This document shows positions 12,647-21,759 of a DNA stretch of 64,000 bases, one piece after another (position 1 is the first letter of the stretch; every line of letters starts with the position of its first letter). Source of the DNA: Xenorhabdus nematophila ATCC 19061 (GTDB taxonomy: Bacteria; Pseudomonadota; Gammaproteobacteria; Enterobacterales; Enterobacteriaceae). The translations under genes were made by a program, and so were the position numbers. The DNA lies in assembly GCF_000252955.1 (NCBI RefSeq), contig NC_014228.1, positions 4,124,701-4,188,700 of the forward strand. The letters are read 5' to 3'. The notes below the pieces were generated by a model that saw nothing but the letters and a program-made list of their open reading frames with translations, had not been told where the DNA came from and did no database searches.

Positions 12647-13510
12647 CTAGATTATTTGTGTATAGAAAGCAATATTTGGAATGAAGGTCTTTAACTTTCC
12701 ATAAAAGTCTTTTCTTAATATTAAATCACAACCTTCTAGCCTTGAAATATTGGAGTCTAAGCCAACAAAGGAAGCCCCTTTTCCGATTAAACTTTCTCTC
12801 CAGCATCGATATATCAAAACTGCTTCACCATTTTCATTTAGGGCTCTAAGTCCGTTATCATAACAATCTAGAATCAGGCCTAATATACTCAGCAGTTCAC
12901 CATTCATCCAAATAACTTGTGCTGCCTCTAAGCTATTGTCATTAATACAGAACCCTTGGATAGCTGGGGTTCCGTAACAGTATTCATCTTTCCAAATATC
13001 TTGAGTATGCGGAAAACTTTTCAGGGGGTTCATTTTAATTTTCATAGGTAGACAACCTTCACATACCACTGCGTGATTGCCTTTAGTGTTGCGGCCATAA
13101 TCCCTAGCTTCAAATTGACGCTCAAATCTAGCAATGACAACAAAGTCGTCTAATTCGTCAGGAGCACTGAATCCAGTCGATTTATCAATCGGCTTTACTA
13201 AGTTGGGTCTACTAATGAGAGAGTTAGATGTTGCAATCATTGTTTTAACATCTATTTTTCCGTCACCTTCAAAAATGACCGATTCCCTATCTTGTTGATA
13301 TAAAAATTCATTTACATGCTTAAAAACTAAATCATAGATATAAGTGTTCGGAGAAAGCATACCGCAGGATCTATTAACAAAGTGCTTAAATTCATCTTCA
13401 TTAAAATTCTGCATTATTGCGTTATTTACGTCGTCCCTATCAACCCCTAAGGCATCTAAGTATCTGATGAATTTGGAGTTGTTGATTAAGTTCATGATAT
13501 TGCTATTCAT
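12647..13510 (-). CDS. Unknown protein, partner of the adjacent nuclease
   Basis: A 287-residue protein that I do not recognise. It is acidic, lacks a signal peptide or clear membrane helix, and has a CEGC pair near the middle (HAVVCEGCLPMKIK). The ATG overlaps the end of the upstream gene (GAATAG with ATGAAT), so it is translationally coupled to the nuclease-like gene. That coupling and the AT-rich composition suggest a two-component cargo module of the island. No P-loop, kinase, methylase or helicase motif is visible. A substrate-sensing or immunity role would be a guess. Confidence 0.7.
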   Translation of the reverse strand: MNSNIMNLINNSKFIRYLDALGVDRDDVNNAIMQNFNEDEFKHFVNRSCGMLSPNTYIYDLVFKHVNEFLYQQDRESVIFEGDGKIDVKTMIATSNSLISRPNLVKPIDKSTGFSAPDELDDFVVIARFERQFEARDYGRNTKGNHAVVCEGCLPMKIKMNPLKSFPHTQDIWKDEYCYGTPAIQGFCINDNSLEAAQVIWMNGELLSILGLILDCYDNGLRALNENGEAVLIYRCWRESLIGKGASFVGLDSNISRLEGCDLILRKDFYGKLKTFIPNIAFYTQII

Positions 13511-14856
13511 TACTTAACTCGCAAAAAATACTCTCGACTTCATTATGTATGTACAAATTTTGCACCCCTATGAGTTTTCCAATAGATGGCTTTATCTCTA
13601 GCAACAATGGTTTAAGCTGCTCGATTTCAATCGATATAAGCTCAAGGATTGAGGCGATAGTTGAGTGATGGAACAGATGAAAGTTATTGAAAAACCAATT
13701 AAGAGGTTTCATTAAAAGGTTAGTGTAATTCTTCACCAAGTAATTTAGCGCACAAATAATCTCTCGTTGAACTGATGAATCTAGGTTATTTGCTTTACTA
13801 AGGAGCAATGTAATTGCTCTTTCATCATCATTCATCTCAGATATTTCAATGTAATTTAAACTTTCCCATTCAAATTCACTTTCGTCTGGTAGTCTACTTT
13901 TTATGAAATCAAAACCTGTTTCATACATTGATAAAATAGACTGTTCATCGAAGCCAACGCATTCGAATGCAATAATTAGGTTAGCTGTTGTCTTGCAGGG
14001 CGCGAGCATACTTTGATTAATATTTGAACTTAAAATGTCAATCTTGTTCTTTAATTCTTTAGTTTTCTATAAAAGTCTAAAGAATTGCCTGTGCGATTAA
14101 ATTTCACTCGATAAAAACACTATTAAAACTGAACATTAAGAGATAATCATCTTAAAAACGCAGCTAAAATAGTGTGCTCGCGCCCTGTGTTGTCTTGGAC
14201 GAAAAATCTTTGTCTTTTAAAAAGGTATATAAAACTGAAGCTAAACAGTTTTTCGCAAAATCTATGTCAATCGTAACTGCTTGGAGTAATGAGTCCTTGT
14301 CAACAAAACTGGAAAACCATCCGTCTTTTGAGTAGACGAAATTGTAAATCAATAATATTACTTTATTTTTATTTGAGAGGGGAATTCCTTGAATCAACCA
14401 TCTCAAATTTGTAAAGTGTTCATGTCCTAACTGAAATCTTTTTTTGATAAGAGGAAGAAGTATTTCATTTGCCAGTTTTGTATTGTTTTCTTCCTGAAAA
14501 AAGAAATCTAAACATAACCTAAATTCAGTATGAGTAGTGTTAAGTGCTTTCCATGATTCATATAGCTTATGTAATGCTATCTTATAGTGGCTATCGGCAG
14601 AAAGGTAATCTTTGGTTAGCCTTACAGATGTCTGTTCATTACTATATTTTACTTGCTTACGTTGTATTTTATCCCCGTTAGTTATTACTAAGTCATCGAA
14701 TCTATCCGGGGTATCACCTTTCGTATGCTTCTTGTCTATTGAGAATATGCTTTCTCGATTGCCGTTGAGTATCTCTTCTAGTATGAAATAGCTAGATATC
14801 AGATCTTGGTAATCATATCCTTCATGCGCATTATTTAAGCTCAAACTGTTCCTCAC
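13503..14856 (-). pseudogene. Cap4-like dsDNA nuclease-domain protein, split by a MITE
   Basis: The gene starts at GTG 14856 (preceded by CCAAGG). The N-terminal 223 codons resemble the dsDNA-nuclease domain found in Cap4, Avs and ABC-3C-type defence proteins: an early AHEGYDYQD segment, then DRFDDL (Asp51-Asp55) and QRKQVKYS (Gln68-Lys70), fitting a D...(E/Q)xK core. At 14187 a 192-bp insertion brings a stop. The frame resumes at 13994 as KTTANLIIAFE and runs to 13503. Removing the insertion plus one 10-bp repeat (202 bp) restores a single 383-codon frame. The C-terminal 160 residues are helical and unassigned. Fragments could still be made separately. Confidence 0.8.
13996..14187. mobile_element. 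MITE-like non-autonomous insertion, 192 bp
   Basis: The ends are inverted repeats: CAGGGCGCGAGCATACT at the left and CAGGGCGCGAGCACACT read inward from the right (16 of 17 identical). The insertion is flanked by a perfect 10-bp direct repeat TGTTGTCTTG at 13986-13995 and 14188-14197. The AT-rich interior has no reading frame of note. Precise removal repairs the host gene, which is strong evidence for insertion by a transposase acting in trans. The parent IS family is not identified; the 9-10-bp duplication limits the candidates. Confidence 0.9.
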
Positions 14857-14863
14857 CTTGGAA

Positions 14864-15028
14864 TTAGTATAGGGTGTAAACCGCTTTGCAAAATTCTTTC
14901 GCTGTAATATTTTGAAGTTCGTCAGCGTATTTAATCATTTGCAGGTGCAGGTGCAGCTCAGCCATGCAATGGTTGCGGGGAGCTCTAGCCAGGGCCTGGC
15001 GAATTGCCAGAAATTTATGCTCTTTCAT
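14864..15028 (-). CDS. Small unknown protein (54 aa) upstream of the nuclease gene
   Basis: ATG at 15028 to TAA at 14864, encoding a basic, His-rich helical peptide (MKEHKFLAIRQALARAP ... KEFCKAVYTLY). It ends 7 bases before the GTG of the nuclease-like gene on the same strand, which suggests co-transcription. The abrupt C-terminus could mean truncation of a slightly longer small regulator. I cannot name a family. Confidence 0.5.
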   Translation of the reverse strand: MKEHKFLAIRQALARAPRNHCMAELHLHLQMIKYADELQNITAKEFCKAVYTLY

Positions 15029-15105
15029 CTGTACTTTTTAGCTTCTTGTCGCACTGTTAGCAAAATTAGCTAATCTTGCAAATGGTTTGGCTCACCCTTG
15101 GTAAT

Positions 15106-15123
15106 TTTCACATGTGAAAGTGC
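15106..15123 (+). repeat. 18-bp inverted repeat with palindromic core, copy 1
   Basis: TTTCACATGTGAAAGTGC. Its exact reverse complement occurs at 20546-20563. Each copy has a palindromic core (TTTCACATGTGAAA). The pair brackets the whole recombinase cassette: copy 1 lies 6 bases past the stop of its last gene. It could be a recombinase site or element end, or an operator. Confidence 0.75.
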
Positions 15124-15128
15124 AAGCG

Positions 15129-15389
15129 TCAAAGCCTAAAACCGTGATGTGAGCCGTCAGGTAGGTCAACATGAAAGCGGAGTTTTCCTCCACCTGATTC
15201 AACAAGCTGTTTCAACTGCTGCAAGCTATCGACTGTATGGTCATCAATGTTGCTGCTTGCATCAGCCCCGATGCGCTTTAGTAGCTCGATCAGATGAAGA
15301 TGAATCAACTGCTTTGACGCTATCTCTTCGGCGGCGTGAACAACCTCTTGAGGTTGCTCTGCAATGATGTCTTCAAGTTTTCTACCCAT
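15129..15389 (-). CDS. Small unknown protein, last gene of the recombinase cassette
   Basis: An 86-residue protein, largely helical, ending in GGGKLRFHVDLPDGSHHGFRL. This is reminiscent of the beta tail (GGKL...FPDG) of some XRE-type antitoxin regulators, but no full helix-turn-helix is obvious. It follows the GmtX-like gene by 47 bases on the same strand and stops just inside the inverted repeat at 15106. Function unknown; a regulator or excision accessory factor is possible. Confidence 0.55.
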   Translation of the reverse strand: MGRKLEDIIAEQPQEVVHAAEEIASKQLIHLHLIELLKRIGADASSNIDDHTVDSLQQLKQLVESGGGKLRFHVDLPDGSHHGFRL

Positions 15390-15436
15390 CTTCTCCGCCT
15401 TTGAGGTTAAGCAGGAAAACTAGCTTAGGTATACAA

Positions 15437-15877
15437 TCACTTGATTCTCACAATCTGGCTCTGTTTGAGCTCAACAATCTGAAGTTCAAGATCTTCAATA
15501 CGTGAAAGTGCATTCCTTAGAGCATGGCTTAGTTGATGATGTTCTGCCGCCATTGAAGTTAATCTTTGGTTCAATACAGCAACTTTTTCACGATACTGAA
15601 TTTTTACCTTTCTTTCTTGGTTGCGCTTTCCTCTCAAAATCTCGACGTCGGACTGAGCTGCTGTACCAAGCGCAGGGCACTTTAATTTTTGTACTTCTGA
15701 TTGAACTCTTAGTTTGAAATCTGGATAGTAATAGCAACTTCCATTTCCCAATCCGGCTTCTTCCTCTACAGCTCGAACCGATAATTTACGGTGATCGGGA
15801 ATTCGTTTGGTTTTTCGTTCGATGATCCTCTGCAAAGCTGCTTCAAGCTTGAGGAGTGTATTTTCTGACTTTTTCAT
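15437..15877 (-). CDS. GmtX/TnpC-like coiled-coil protein
   Basis: A 146-residue protein with a winged-helix-like N-terminus (KLSVRAVEEEAGLGNGSCYYY, about residues 27-47) and a C-terminal coiled coil (about 85-140). This is the architecture of the small third protein accompanying paired tyrosine recombinases in Tn554-type elements (TnpC) and, from memory, GmtX of Gamma-Mobile-Trio modules. ATG overlaps the preceding stop (TTATGA), so it is translationally coupled. The protein is intact. The GmtX name is from memory and context, not a search. Confidence 0.6.
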   Translation of the reverse strand: MKKSENTLLKLEAALQRIIERKTKRIPDHRKLSVRAVEEEAGLGNGSCYYYPDFKLRVQSEVQKLKCPALGTAAQSDVEILRGKRNQERKVKIQYREKVAVLNQRLTSMAAEHHQLSHALRNALSRIEDLELQIVELKQSQIVRIK

Positions 15878-16515
15878 AAATCGATAACCTGCAATGGGTG
15901 CTGATACTTCTCAAATTCCAGACCAAAGTCGTTCAACACTTTCTCAGCAGCTCGAATCTGTGTAATACAATGAGCATACTCTGCGTGGCTGACATCGGAT
16001 TGCTGCTTCAGATAGCCGCTCAATGCTTGATGTTTCTTTTGCCACCACGACGCTTTTTTATCATCCACTACGCTCCCGCCGCCACGGCAATCAACGCAGA
16101 ATGCGGCATTTATTACTCCATCCATGTCACATTCATAGCCATTTTTACAATAGCTATGGAGAGTGCCATGTAAAGTTAATCGTTTTTCTTTAACCAATCG
16201 ATACAAGCTGTCCCAGTTGCTATATATAACAGGTTTGTCGTCGCGCATGGCGACAATAGCCTTACCAAAGCTCCCCGTTAGCTTTTCATCACCATTGAAC
16301 CATTTATCAAAGTGCGCCGTCGTTTGCTCAAGTTTAACTTCGTTGAGCAAGTTAATCAGTTCACTGTCTACCTTTATATCCTGCAGGCGAGATTCGATTG
16401 CGCCATTGCTATACCATTCACTCATGCGAACATAGATATGTTTGAATTGCTGCTTAATGGATATGGGGTGGCCCAGTCCGTTGCGAACGAGGTGTCGCTT
16501 TGTTGATTTCCTCAA
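15874..16515 (-). pseudogene. Third recombinase (GmtZ-like), C-terminal part
   Basis: The frame opens with RHLVRNGLGHPIS ... HIYVRMSEWYSNGA, which reads as the end of a tyrosine-recombinase catalytic domain: a GLGH motif, then the probable nucleophile Tyr. A Cys cluster (YCKNGYECDMD ... FCVDCRGGG) and a helical tail follow. There is no convincing start for an independent gene; it opens at a TTG and overlaps the preceding frame by 62 bases. It is best read as the C-terminus of the gene whose N-terminus is at 16454-17353, separated by a frameshift and probably an internal deletion. Confidence 0.6.
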
Positions 16516-17353
16516 CGTATTTTTTATTGTTTAATTTTCCCTGTGTATCATAAAGCCACTTCCATCTACCGATGGCTAGCTTGTAATCTACGGCTGCACG
16601 GCCAATATCATAATTTGATTGTAAATCGCGTTCGAGTTGGGCTAGTTTTCCTCTATGTGGCCATGCTTTTTCCACGTAACTGACAGCTTGCCCGTACAAT
16701 AGATTAACCAATGTTTGTGGTATAGCAAGTGACTGCTTATGTTCTAATTTTTCTTGATCTGCCAGCTTTTTTGCTAACTGTCTATAGATGATGCTCGGTA
16801 ATATTAACTGAAAAGGTAGCCACGGATTCAGTCTTTCAACTGATTGAATAGCTGTGAAAGCAAGTTCAAGCGTGCGTTTGCTTAATGACTCATTTTGCAA
16901 ATCCATTTCAAATTTTTGCCAGACATCATGGTTGTTTAATTCGCTAAAACTATTGGCCCCGTTATTTTTTAAGCTGACTAACGCTCTCTTTAATCCGATA
17001 TTAAATCTAGATGTTAAAGTGAATAGTTTACATTTTTGTCCAAAACAATGCCCTTGTTCGTATAACCAGCCATAGGCAATAAGTTTTGCTTCAAGAAGTA
17101 AGTTAGGAGAGTCAGCTAAATAAGAGAAATCAAATTCTCTTTGGTTTTTATCACTGCCTTTATCCGAGGCATATGGGCTACAATCCCAGCGGTTTTGACC
17201 AAAGTATGCTCTTAATATTTGATGTTGATCTATGCAGACAGGTACTTGGTTCAATTTGTCCCAGTTACGCTCTTTGACTAATCGTTCCACATCTTGGGTG
17301 TAAAGATTGAGTGAACTAGGCGTTTCAATTGGCAAATGTAATAGTGGTTTCAT
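16454..17353 (-). pseudogene. Third recombinase (GmtZ-like), N-terminal part
   Basis: A 299-codon frame beginning 7 bases after the stop of the upstream recombinase-like gene. It is helical with no catalytic Arg-His-Arg cluster. The last 14 residues (ATPRSQRTGPPHIH) are the out-of-frame reading of DNA that encodes recombinase C-terminal sequence in the next frame. The central catalytic region expected of a 600-700-residue integrase is therefore missing. I infer an internal deletion joined near 16510. The alternative, that these are two natural small proteins, is less likely. Confidence 0.55.
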
Positions 17354-17360
17354 TTTGTCC

Positions 17361-19100
17361 TCAGTTCATACTGACACTATCTATATCCATCCACAGGGGA
17401 TGACGACCTTCATTTGCTAATTTTCTTCTAGCTTGCTGTACAACTTTGGGACTTAATTGTTTTAAGCGGAGGTCAATCTTTGCTAAGGCTTCGCCAAAAT
17501 TTTTCTGATAATGAGCATTATCTATATGCAGGCATGCCGATTCTTCAATGCATTCGCGAAAACTAAGAGCACACCATAAATCAGTCACCGATTCGACAAG
17601 AATTTGATGTCCGCAACTCCAACATTTGAGTAAATCGGCACATGCTAGATTTTCACTTTCAGTTATGAGTCCATGTGCACGTGCTCTTGAGGTAAACTTC
17701 TCAGCCATTGCTCCCATCGGCTCTTTGCAATAGCTGCCGTTAGCGCTACGAATTGGAGGAGATGCTCGCCGGATGTATGCTTCATAGGCAAGCACTTCCA
17801 CTTTTTGTGCTTCTCTAACCTTTTGTTTCGCTGACTCCACACTTTGTCTGTCACGCACGATCTGCTCTAAAGTTTGGCTTGTATCTCGGTTCATCAGATC
17901 GTTTTCATGAGGATTTCCACTTGAATATGCACGAGCAACAGTCTGAGGAGTGTTATCCAGAAGAATCGCAGTTTCAAGTGTACCTTTTAGTGCCAAAGTT
18001 AAATGACTGCCTGTGGCTCTGAATCTCCTTGGTGTTGGCCATAATACGTCTCCTCGTTCATCAGTCATTGGGAAGTATTTAGCTAACCAATTTGCTTTGA
18101 ATCCATTGAGCAGACATCCGCTCATCATCTGAACTTTTCTTTTTCGGTAGCTGTAACCCGGTAACAGCAAACCATCAGGTTTAGGATCGATCAGTTTTGA
18201 GACGGTCATTAACTGGTCAAAAAACTGGGTTGCATACTTAGGAATTTCTAGCTTGTTATGGTCCCCTGGCTCTACAGTGATAGTTTTAAATGCTCTGCGT
18301 TTAAATGCTGGCATTTGATACCAATTGCTTGATATGACATGTGTGCTAGTTTGTGGGCGTCTTAAACTATATAAGACGGTACTGTTACTCCACGTGTAAT
18401 AACTTAGGAGAAATGTTGCGGCATAAAAAATTTTTGATGCACCACCGGCTACTGGATAATCTTTCCCCTTCCAAGAAAAAACCATTGTGTGAGCGTTGGA
18501 ACTTGCTTGAATATGAAGTTCGGGATCGATAATGAATTGCTGATACAACTGCTTAAAAATACTTCTTAGCAACGGAAGCAATTGCTTTAAGTCTGCATCA
18601 CTATAGCCGCGTGTTGGCTCTGTTTGCGTGCGTCCTGACCGAACCTCTTGTGGATAAATGTGTCGAACGGGAAGATCTAGCCACTGGTATAAAGATGATA
18701 AATCACCTCGTAGCTTGCTTTCTGTACTATCCTTGATTTCCCCAAGCCGCTGACGGATGGAGTTATATTTTAATTCTTTAACAAATGCCATTTCCGATAG
18801 CGGTTGAAGCGGGGGAGTTTGTGCATCACAAAACGCAAAGTGTCTTCTAGCTGCGGTGAATGCGTTACCTTTGGTTGCTGGTGAAGCATCTTCCCTGCCC
18901 GTAATTGTGAAAAACAGTCTCTGTGCTATATCATCACGGTCTAATAGCTGAACATTTCCCAGCTTTATTTCATGTGTTTGAGGTACCCCGCGATACCTGA
19001 ATCGATTAAAGTCCAATAGCGTATGTGCGTTTGCCCCGTTTCGAATGGGAATACAAAGATGCTCAACCCAAGGTGCTATTAATTTCAACGTCTTGCTCAT
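17361..19100 (-). CDS. Second, divergent tyrosine-recombinase-like protein
   Basis: A 579-residue protein between the GmtY-like and GmtZ-like genes. A degenerate recombinase core is suggested by YSLRRP (Arg), RAFKTITV (Lys), RRFRATGSHLTL (Arg) and LDNTPQTVARAYSSG (Tyr), similar to TnpB of Tn554-type elements. A C-terminal CWSCGH ... CALSF ... C cluster may bind zinc. It resembles the gene lying between gmtY and gmtZ in Vibrio islands (VPA1269 family, from memory). The frame is intact and starts 9 bases after the gmtY stop, so it belongs to one operon. Confidence 0.65.
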   Translation of the reverse strand: MSKTLKLIAPWVEHLCIPIRNGANAHTLLDFNRFRYRGVPQTHEIKLGNVQLLDRDDIAQRLFFTITGREDASPATKGNAFTAARRHFAFCDAQTPPLQPLSEMAFVKELKYNSIRQRLGEIKDSTESKLRGDLSSLYQWLDLPVRHIYPQEVRSGRTQTEPTRGYSDADLKQLLPLLRSIFKQLYQQFIIDPELHIQASSNAHTMVFSWKGKDYPVAGGASKIFYAATFLLSYYTWSNSTVLYSLRRPQTSTHVISSNWYQMPAFKRRAFKTITVEPGDHNKLEIPKYATQFFDQLMTVSKLIDPKPDGLLLPGYSYRKRKVQMMSGCLLNGFKANWLAKYFPMTDERGDVLWPTPRRFRATGSHLTLALKGTLETAILLDNTPQTVARAYSSGNPHENDLMNRDTSQTLEQIVRDRQSVESAKQKVREAQKVEVLAYEAYIRRASPPIRSANGSYCKEPMGAMAEKFTSRARAHGLITESENLACADLLKCWSCGHQILVESVTDLWCALSFRECIEESACLHIDNAHYQKNFGEALAKIDLRLKQLSPKVVQQARRKLANEGRHPLWMDIDSVSMN

Positions 19101-19109
19101 TAGCTTCCT

Positions 19110-20423
19110 CTAATGCTTGATGCGGTCTAGTACAGATATTTTTTCTTTTAACGCTTCTTTTCTTTTGAGGTACTGTAAGTACTTCCATGTTGTGGATTCA
19201 TTCTTATGTCCCATCCAGCCCATCAGCAGGCTCAGTGCATTCGCAGGCTCAATACCTGCTTCAAGTAGGCTATGTAGTCGGTAGGTTGCATAACTACATC
19301 TAAGGTCATGAAACTTATGCTCAAATTGTGTTCCGGACTTAATTATTGAGCGGCGAATTTCTCCAAAGCGAGAGCCAATAGTATTTGGATCGTATGGATT
19401 ACCTTGTTGGCTAATAAATAAGGGTTCGTATCGTTGGGCTGTGGTCAGTGCGTCGAGTTTTTCCTTAGAGGCATGAACAGAATGGGATTTTTTTCTGTCA
19501 TTGATGCCTTTGTGTAACTCAATCTTGCTAAGAAGCTTGTCAAGTCGGCGCATTCGCCGCTCACTAATGGCATAAGTTTTCAAATCTGACAAAAGACGAC
19601 TTGTTATCTCAACAGTTCGAGTTTTATTGTATTTTGTAGGTACACCATTACTTGGCCCTATTGTTAACTCGAAATGAGTTATAGAACCTGCGCGTTGAAC
19701 TGATTGTTCTAGCGCAGCCAAAGTCAATCCCGACGCTTCTTGGATACGTAAGCCACATTGCGCTGCGAGCAAACAGATCAGCCTAAATTCGCAAGGCACG
19801 TTACGTAAATGCAAAGCTAAATGAGTGAGCGCGATTTGAGTTAAGGGCTTTAACCCCCGAATATTCTTACTGGTTGCATCCCTAGGCGTTCTGATACGTA
19901 AATCTGTAGTTTGGATCAGAAATTTGGACATCATATGAGCCAGCATGTCGCTTCTTCGTATTCTTACAAATTCGATCTCGAAGGGTTTGTGTTTCTCGCT
20001 GATGCTGTAATAACGTTCATGTGCAGCCCATAAGTAGAACTGGACGACATGAGTCATATAGGTATTGGCAGTTGAGTATGCTAGCTCACCATCTTTAACA
20101 CTCTTGAGAAGTTTGTCATTTCTATATCAATATGTCGGCTTTAAACCTTTTACTAACGGGAAGACATCCCAGATTAACTTTTCTGATTCTAGAAAATTCC
20201 AATAATGCAAAAGCGCTCTTGCGTAGGAACTTAGATTTTCAAGTCGTTTGTTCGCTTTGAGATGAATGAACCAGTGATTTACTGGTGCAATATATCCCCA
20301 GTTTTTGTCATACAGTGTTGGCAATGACCCTAAATTTCGGCCATTCAGAAACTCTATGGAGTCTTGTTCAGTGATGATTTCACCACCTATATGTACATCG
20401 TCTGATTTGATCAAGTAAGCCAC
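19110..20423 (-). pseudogene. Tyrosine recombinase (GmtY-like) with in-frame TGA
   Basis: A 437-codon site-specific recombinase. The catalytic set is present: CGLRIQEA (Arg I), HDLRCSYAT (His-x-x-Arg), GWMGHKNE (Gly-His) and TWKYLQYL (nucleophile Tyr). A single TGA at 20127-20129 interrupts codon 99, but the frame continues unbroken on both sides (LKPTY-stop-YRNDKLLKS). A CGA-to-TGA change is the simplest cause. Internal initiation at the ATG at 20057 would give a 315-residue catalytic fragment without most of the core-binding domain. First gene of the recombinase operon. Confidence 0.75.
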
Positions 20424-20545
20424 AGGGTGAACTTTGTAATAACTGTTGGTTCATCCAGTATCTGCTACAGCTATCGAGATCCTAAGGCCTGTAATGTACC
20501 AATTTGGGCAGTTTGAGCTCTTTCATTGGATAGTAAAAGTTGTTA

Positions 20546-20563
20546 GCACTTTCACATGTGAAA
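20546..20563 (-). repeat. 18-bp inverted repeat with palindromic core, copy 2
   Basis: GCACTTTCACATGTGAAA, the exact reverse complement of 15106-15123. Here the palindrome extends to 18 bp (ACTTTCACATGTGAAAGT, 20548-20565). It lies 123 bases upstream of the GmtY-like start, where it could also be an operator for the recombinase operon. Confidence 0.75.
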
Positions 20564-20565
20564 GT

Positions 20566-20946
20566 TTTTTGGGGATATTTGTAGGAAAGACATATAGGTT
20601 CACACTGGCCGCAGCCACCCGATCTGAGCCTAGCCACAGCTGAGTATTAAAGTATCATACTAGCTGTAGCTCAGGTTGAGACAAAAGATAGCTAGGAATA
20701 GGAGCACTTTTTATCCTGTTCGGATTAGAAAATGTAAGGCATATTTGGTTCTACTCTTTCTTACACGAATAACCATCAGACTTAAAAAATTATCTTAACT
20801 AGTTTTCATAGTACAGGGCACCGACTGCTGATTTCTGAGTTCTGTACGGCCCGTCAAACTGGGCCTATTGTTTATTCCACCATTGGTTTGAACCAGCCTC
20901 GGCGCAAAAAACGCCATAACCCGGCGTTATCAAGTCCAATGGGCGG
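20566..20946. other. Intergenic region between recombinase cassette and helicase remnant
   Basis: About 380 bp without a convincing gene, AT-rich in its centre. It divides the recombinase cassette from the more GC-rich remnant at 20.9-23.3 kb. I see no tRNA or clear attachment site. Confidence 0.5.
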
Positions 20947-21759
20947 CTATTGAGTAAATAGCACTTTTTCTTGATCTCGCACCGGAACGGTCTGTAATGG
21001 CAGCAAGTCCATGACATCACAGAATAACGCCCGGTGCTTCCAGTCGTTCCTATCACCAATTACATAGAAACGCCGCTTGGCTCGTGTCGCTGCCACGTTT
21101 AGGAGATTCGGTTCAGATACAGCCCAGTTACGGGTGCCTGAGCCATCCGTATTGCCGCCTAACACCATGATGACGACGGATGCTTCCTTACCCTGCATTG
21201 TATGGATCGTGTCAGACACCATCTTGCCACGGAGCATGCGCTTGAGATTCTCATGGACAGCTTTGAAGGGCGTAATGACCGAAATGTCGTTAGCCTCCAC
21301 GCCATCCTCATGCAGCATTGTAAGCAGTTCCTGAAGGGCTTTGCCTTCGGCGGGCACCGAGTTGCCTTGCGACGCTCCACCGGCTTGAATCCATCCCGTT
21401 GGAAGGCTGGTAGGCGTTTCTTTATCGGGGTGCGGTGTAAGCGTGCCGTACACCATTGCTCCGTCATAAGCGATGCGGTTGGCCAGCGCGTACATAGGCT
21501 TGTCACAACAGCGATGTACGACCAGCGGCAGCCCTACCCAGGTCTTGCCATCGGCTGGTCCCGCCATGCGCCCCCAACGGGTGGCTTCATCGGCCAGCGT
21601 CTGCGCGGATTGTCGATTGGGGAGCCAATGGGGATCAACTTGGTAGCGCGTGCGCATGTGTTCGAGCACGGCGTCCGAGACGGTGACAATCGGCTTGAGT
21701 TGCAGGGGATCGCCCACCAACAATGCGCGCCGGGAGCGCCATAACGCGCCGACCGCTGC
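20947..21759 (-). pseudogene. SF1 (Upf1-like) helicase, C-terminal fragment
   Basis: The frame from AAVGALWRSRRALLVGDPLQLKP onward contains SF1 helicase motifs: LLVGDPLQLKP (motif III), ISVITPFKA (IV), DTIHTMQGKEASVVIM (V) and NVAATRAKRRFYVIGD (VI). The Walker A half and the DEAG segment are missing. Upstream of about 21759 the frame reads unrelated sequence (EKRRGSR). The fragment is therefore joined by deletion to the end of the neighbouring unknown gene. Its codon use is GC-richer than the recombinase cassette. Confidence 0.8.

Noticed and set aside
21202..21744. 180-codon plus-strand frame opposite the helicase fragment
   Set aside because: Antisense to helicase motifs; composition reflects the GC-rich complementary strand.
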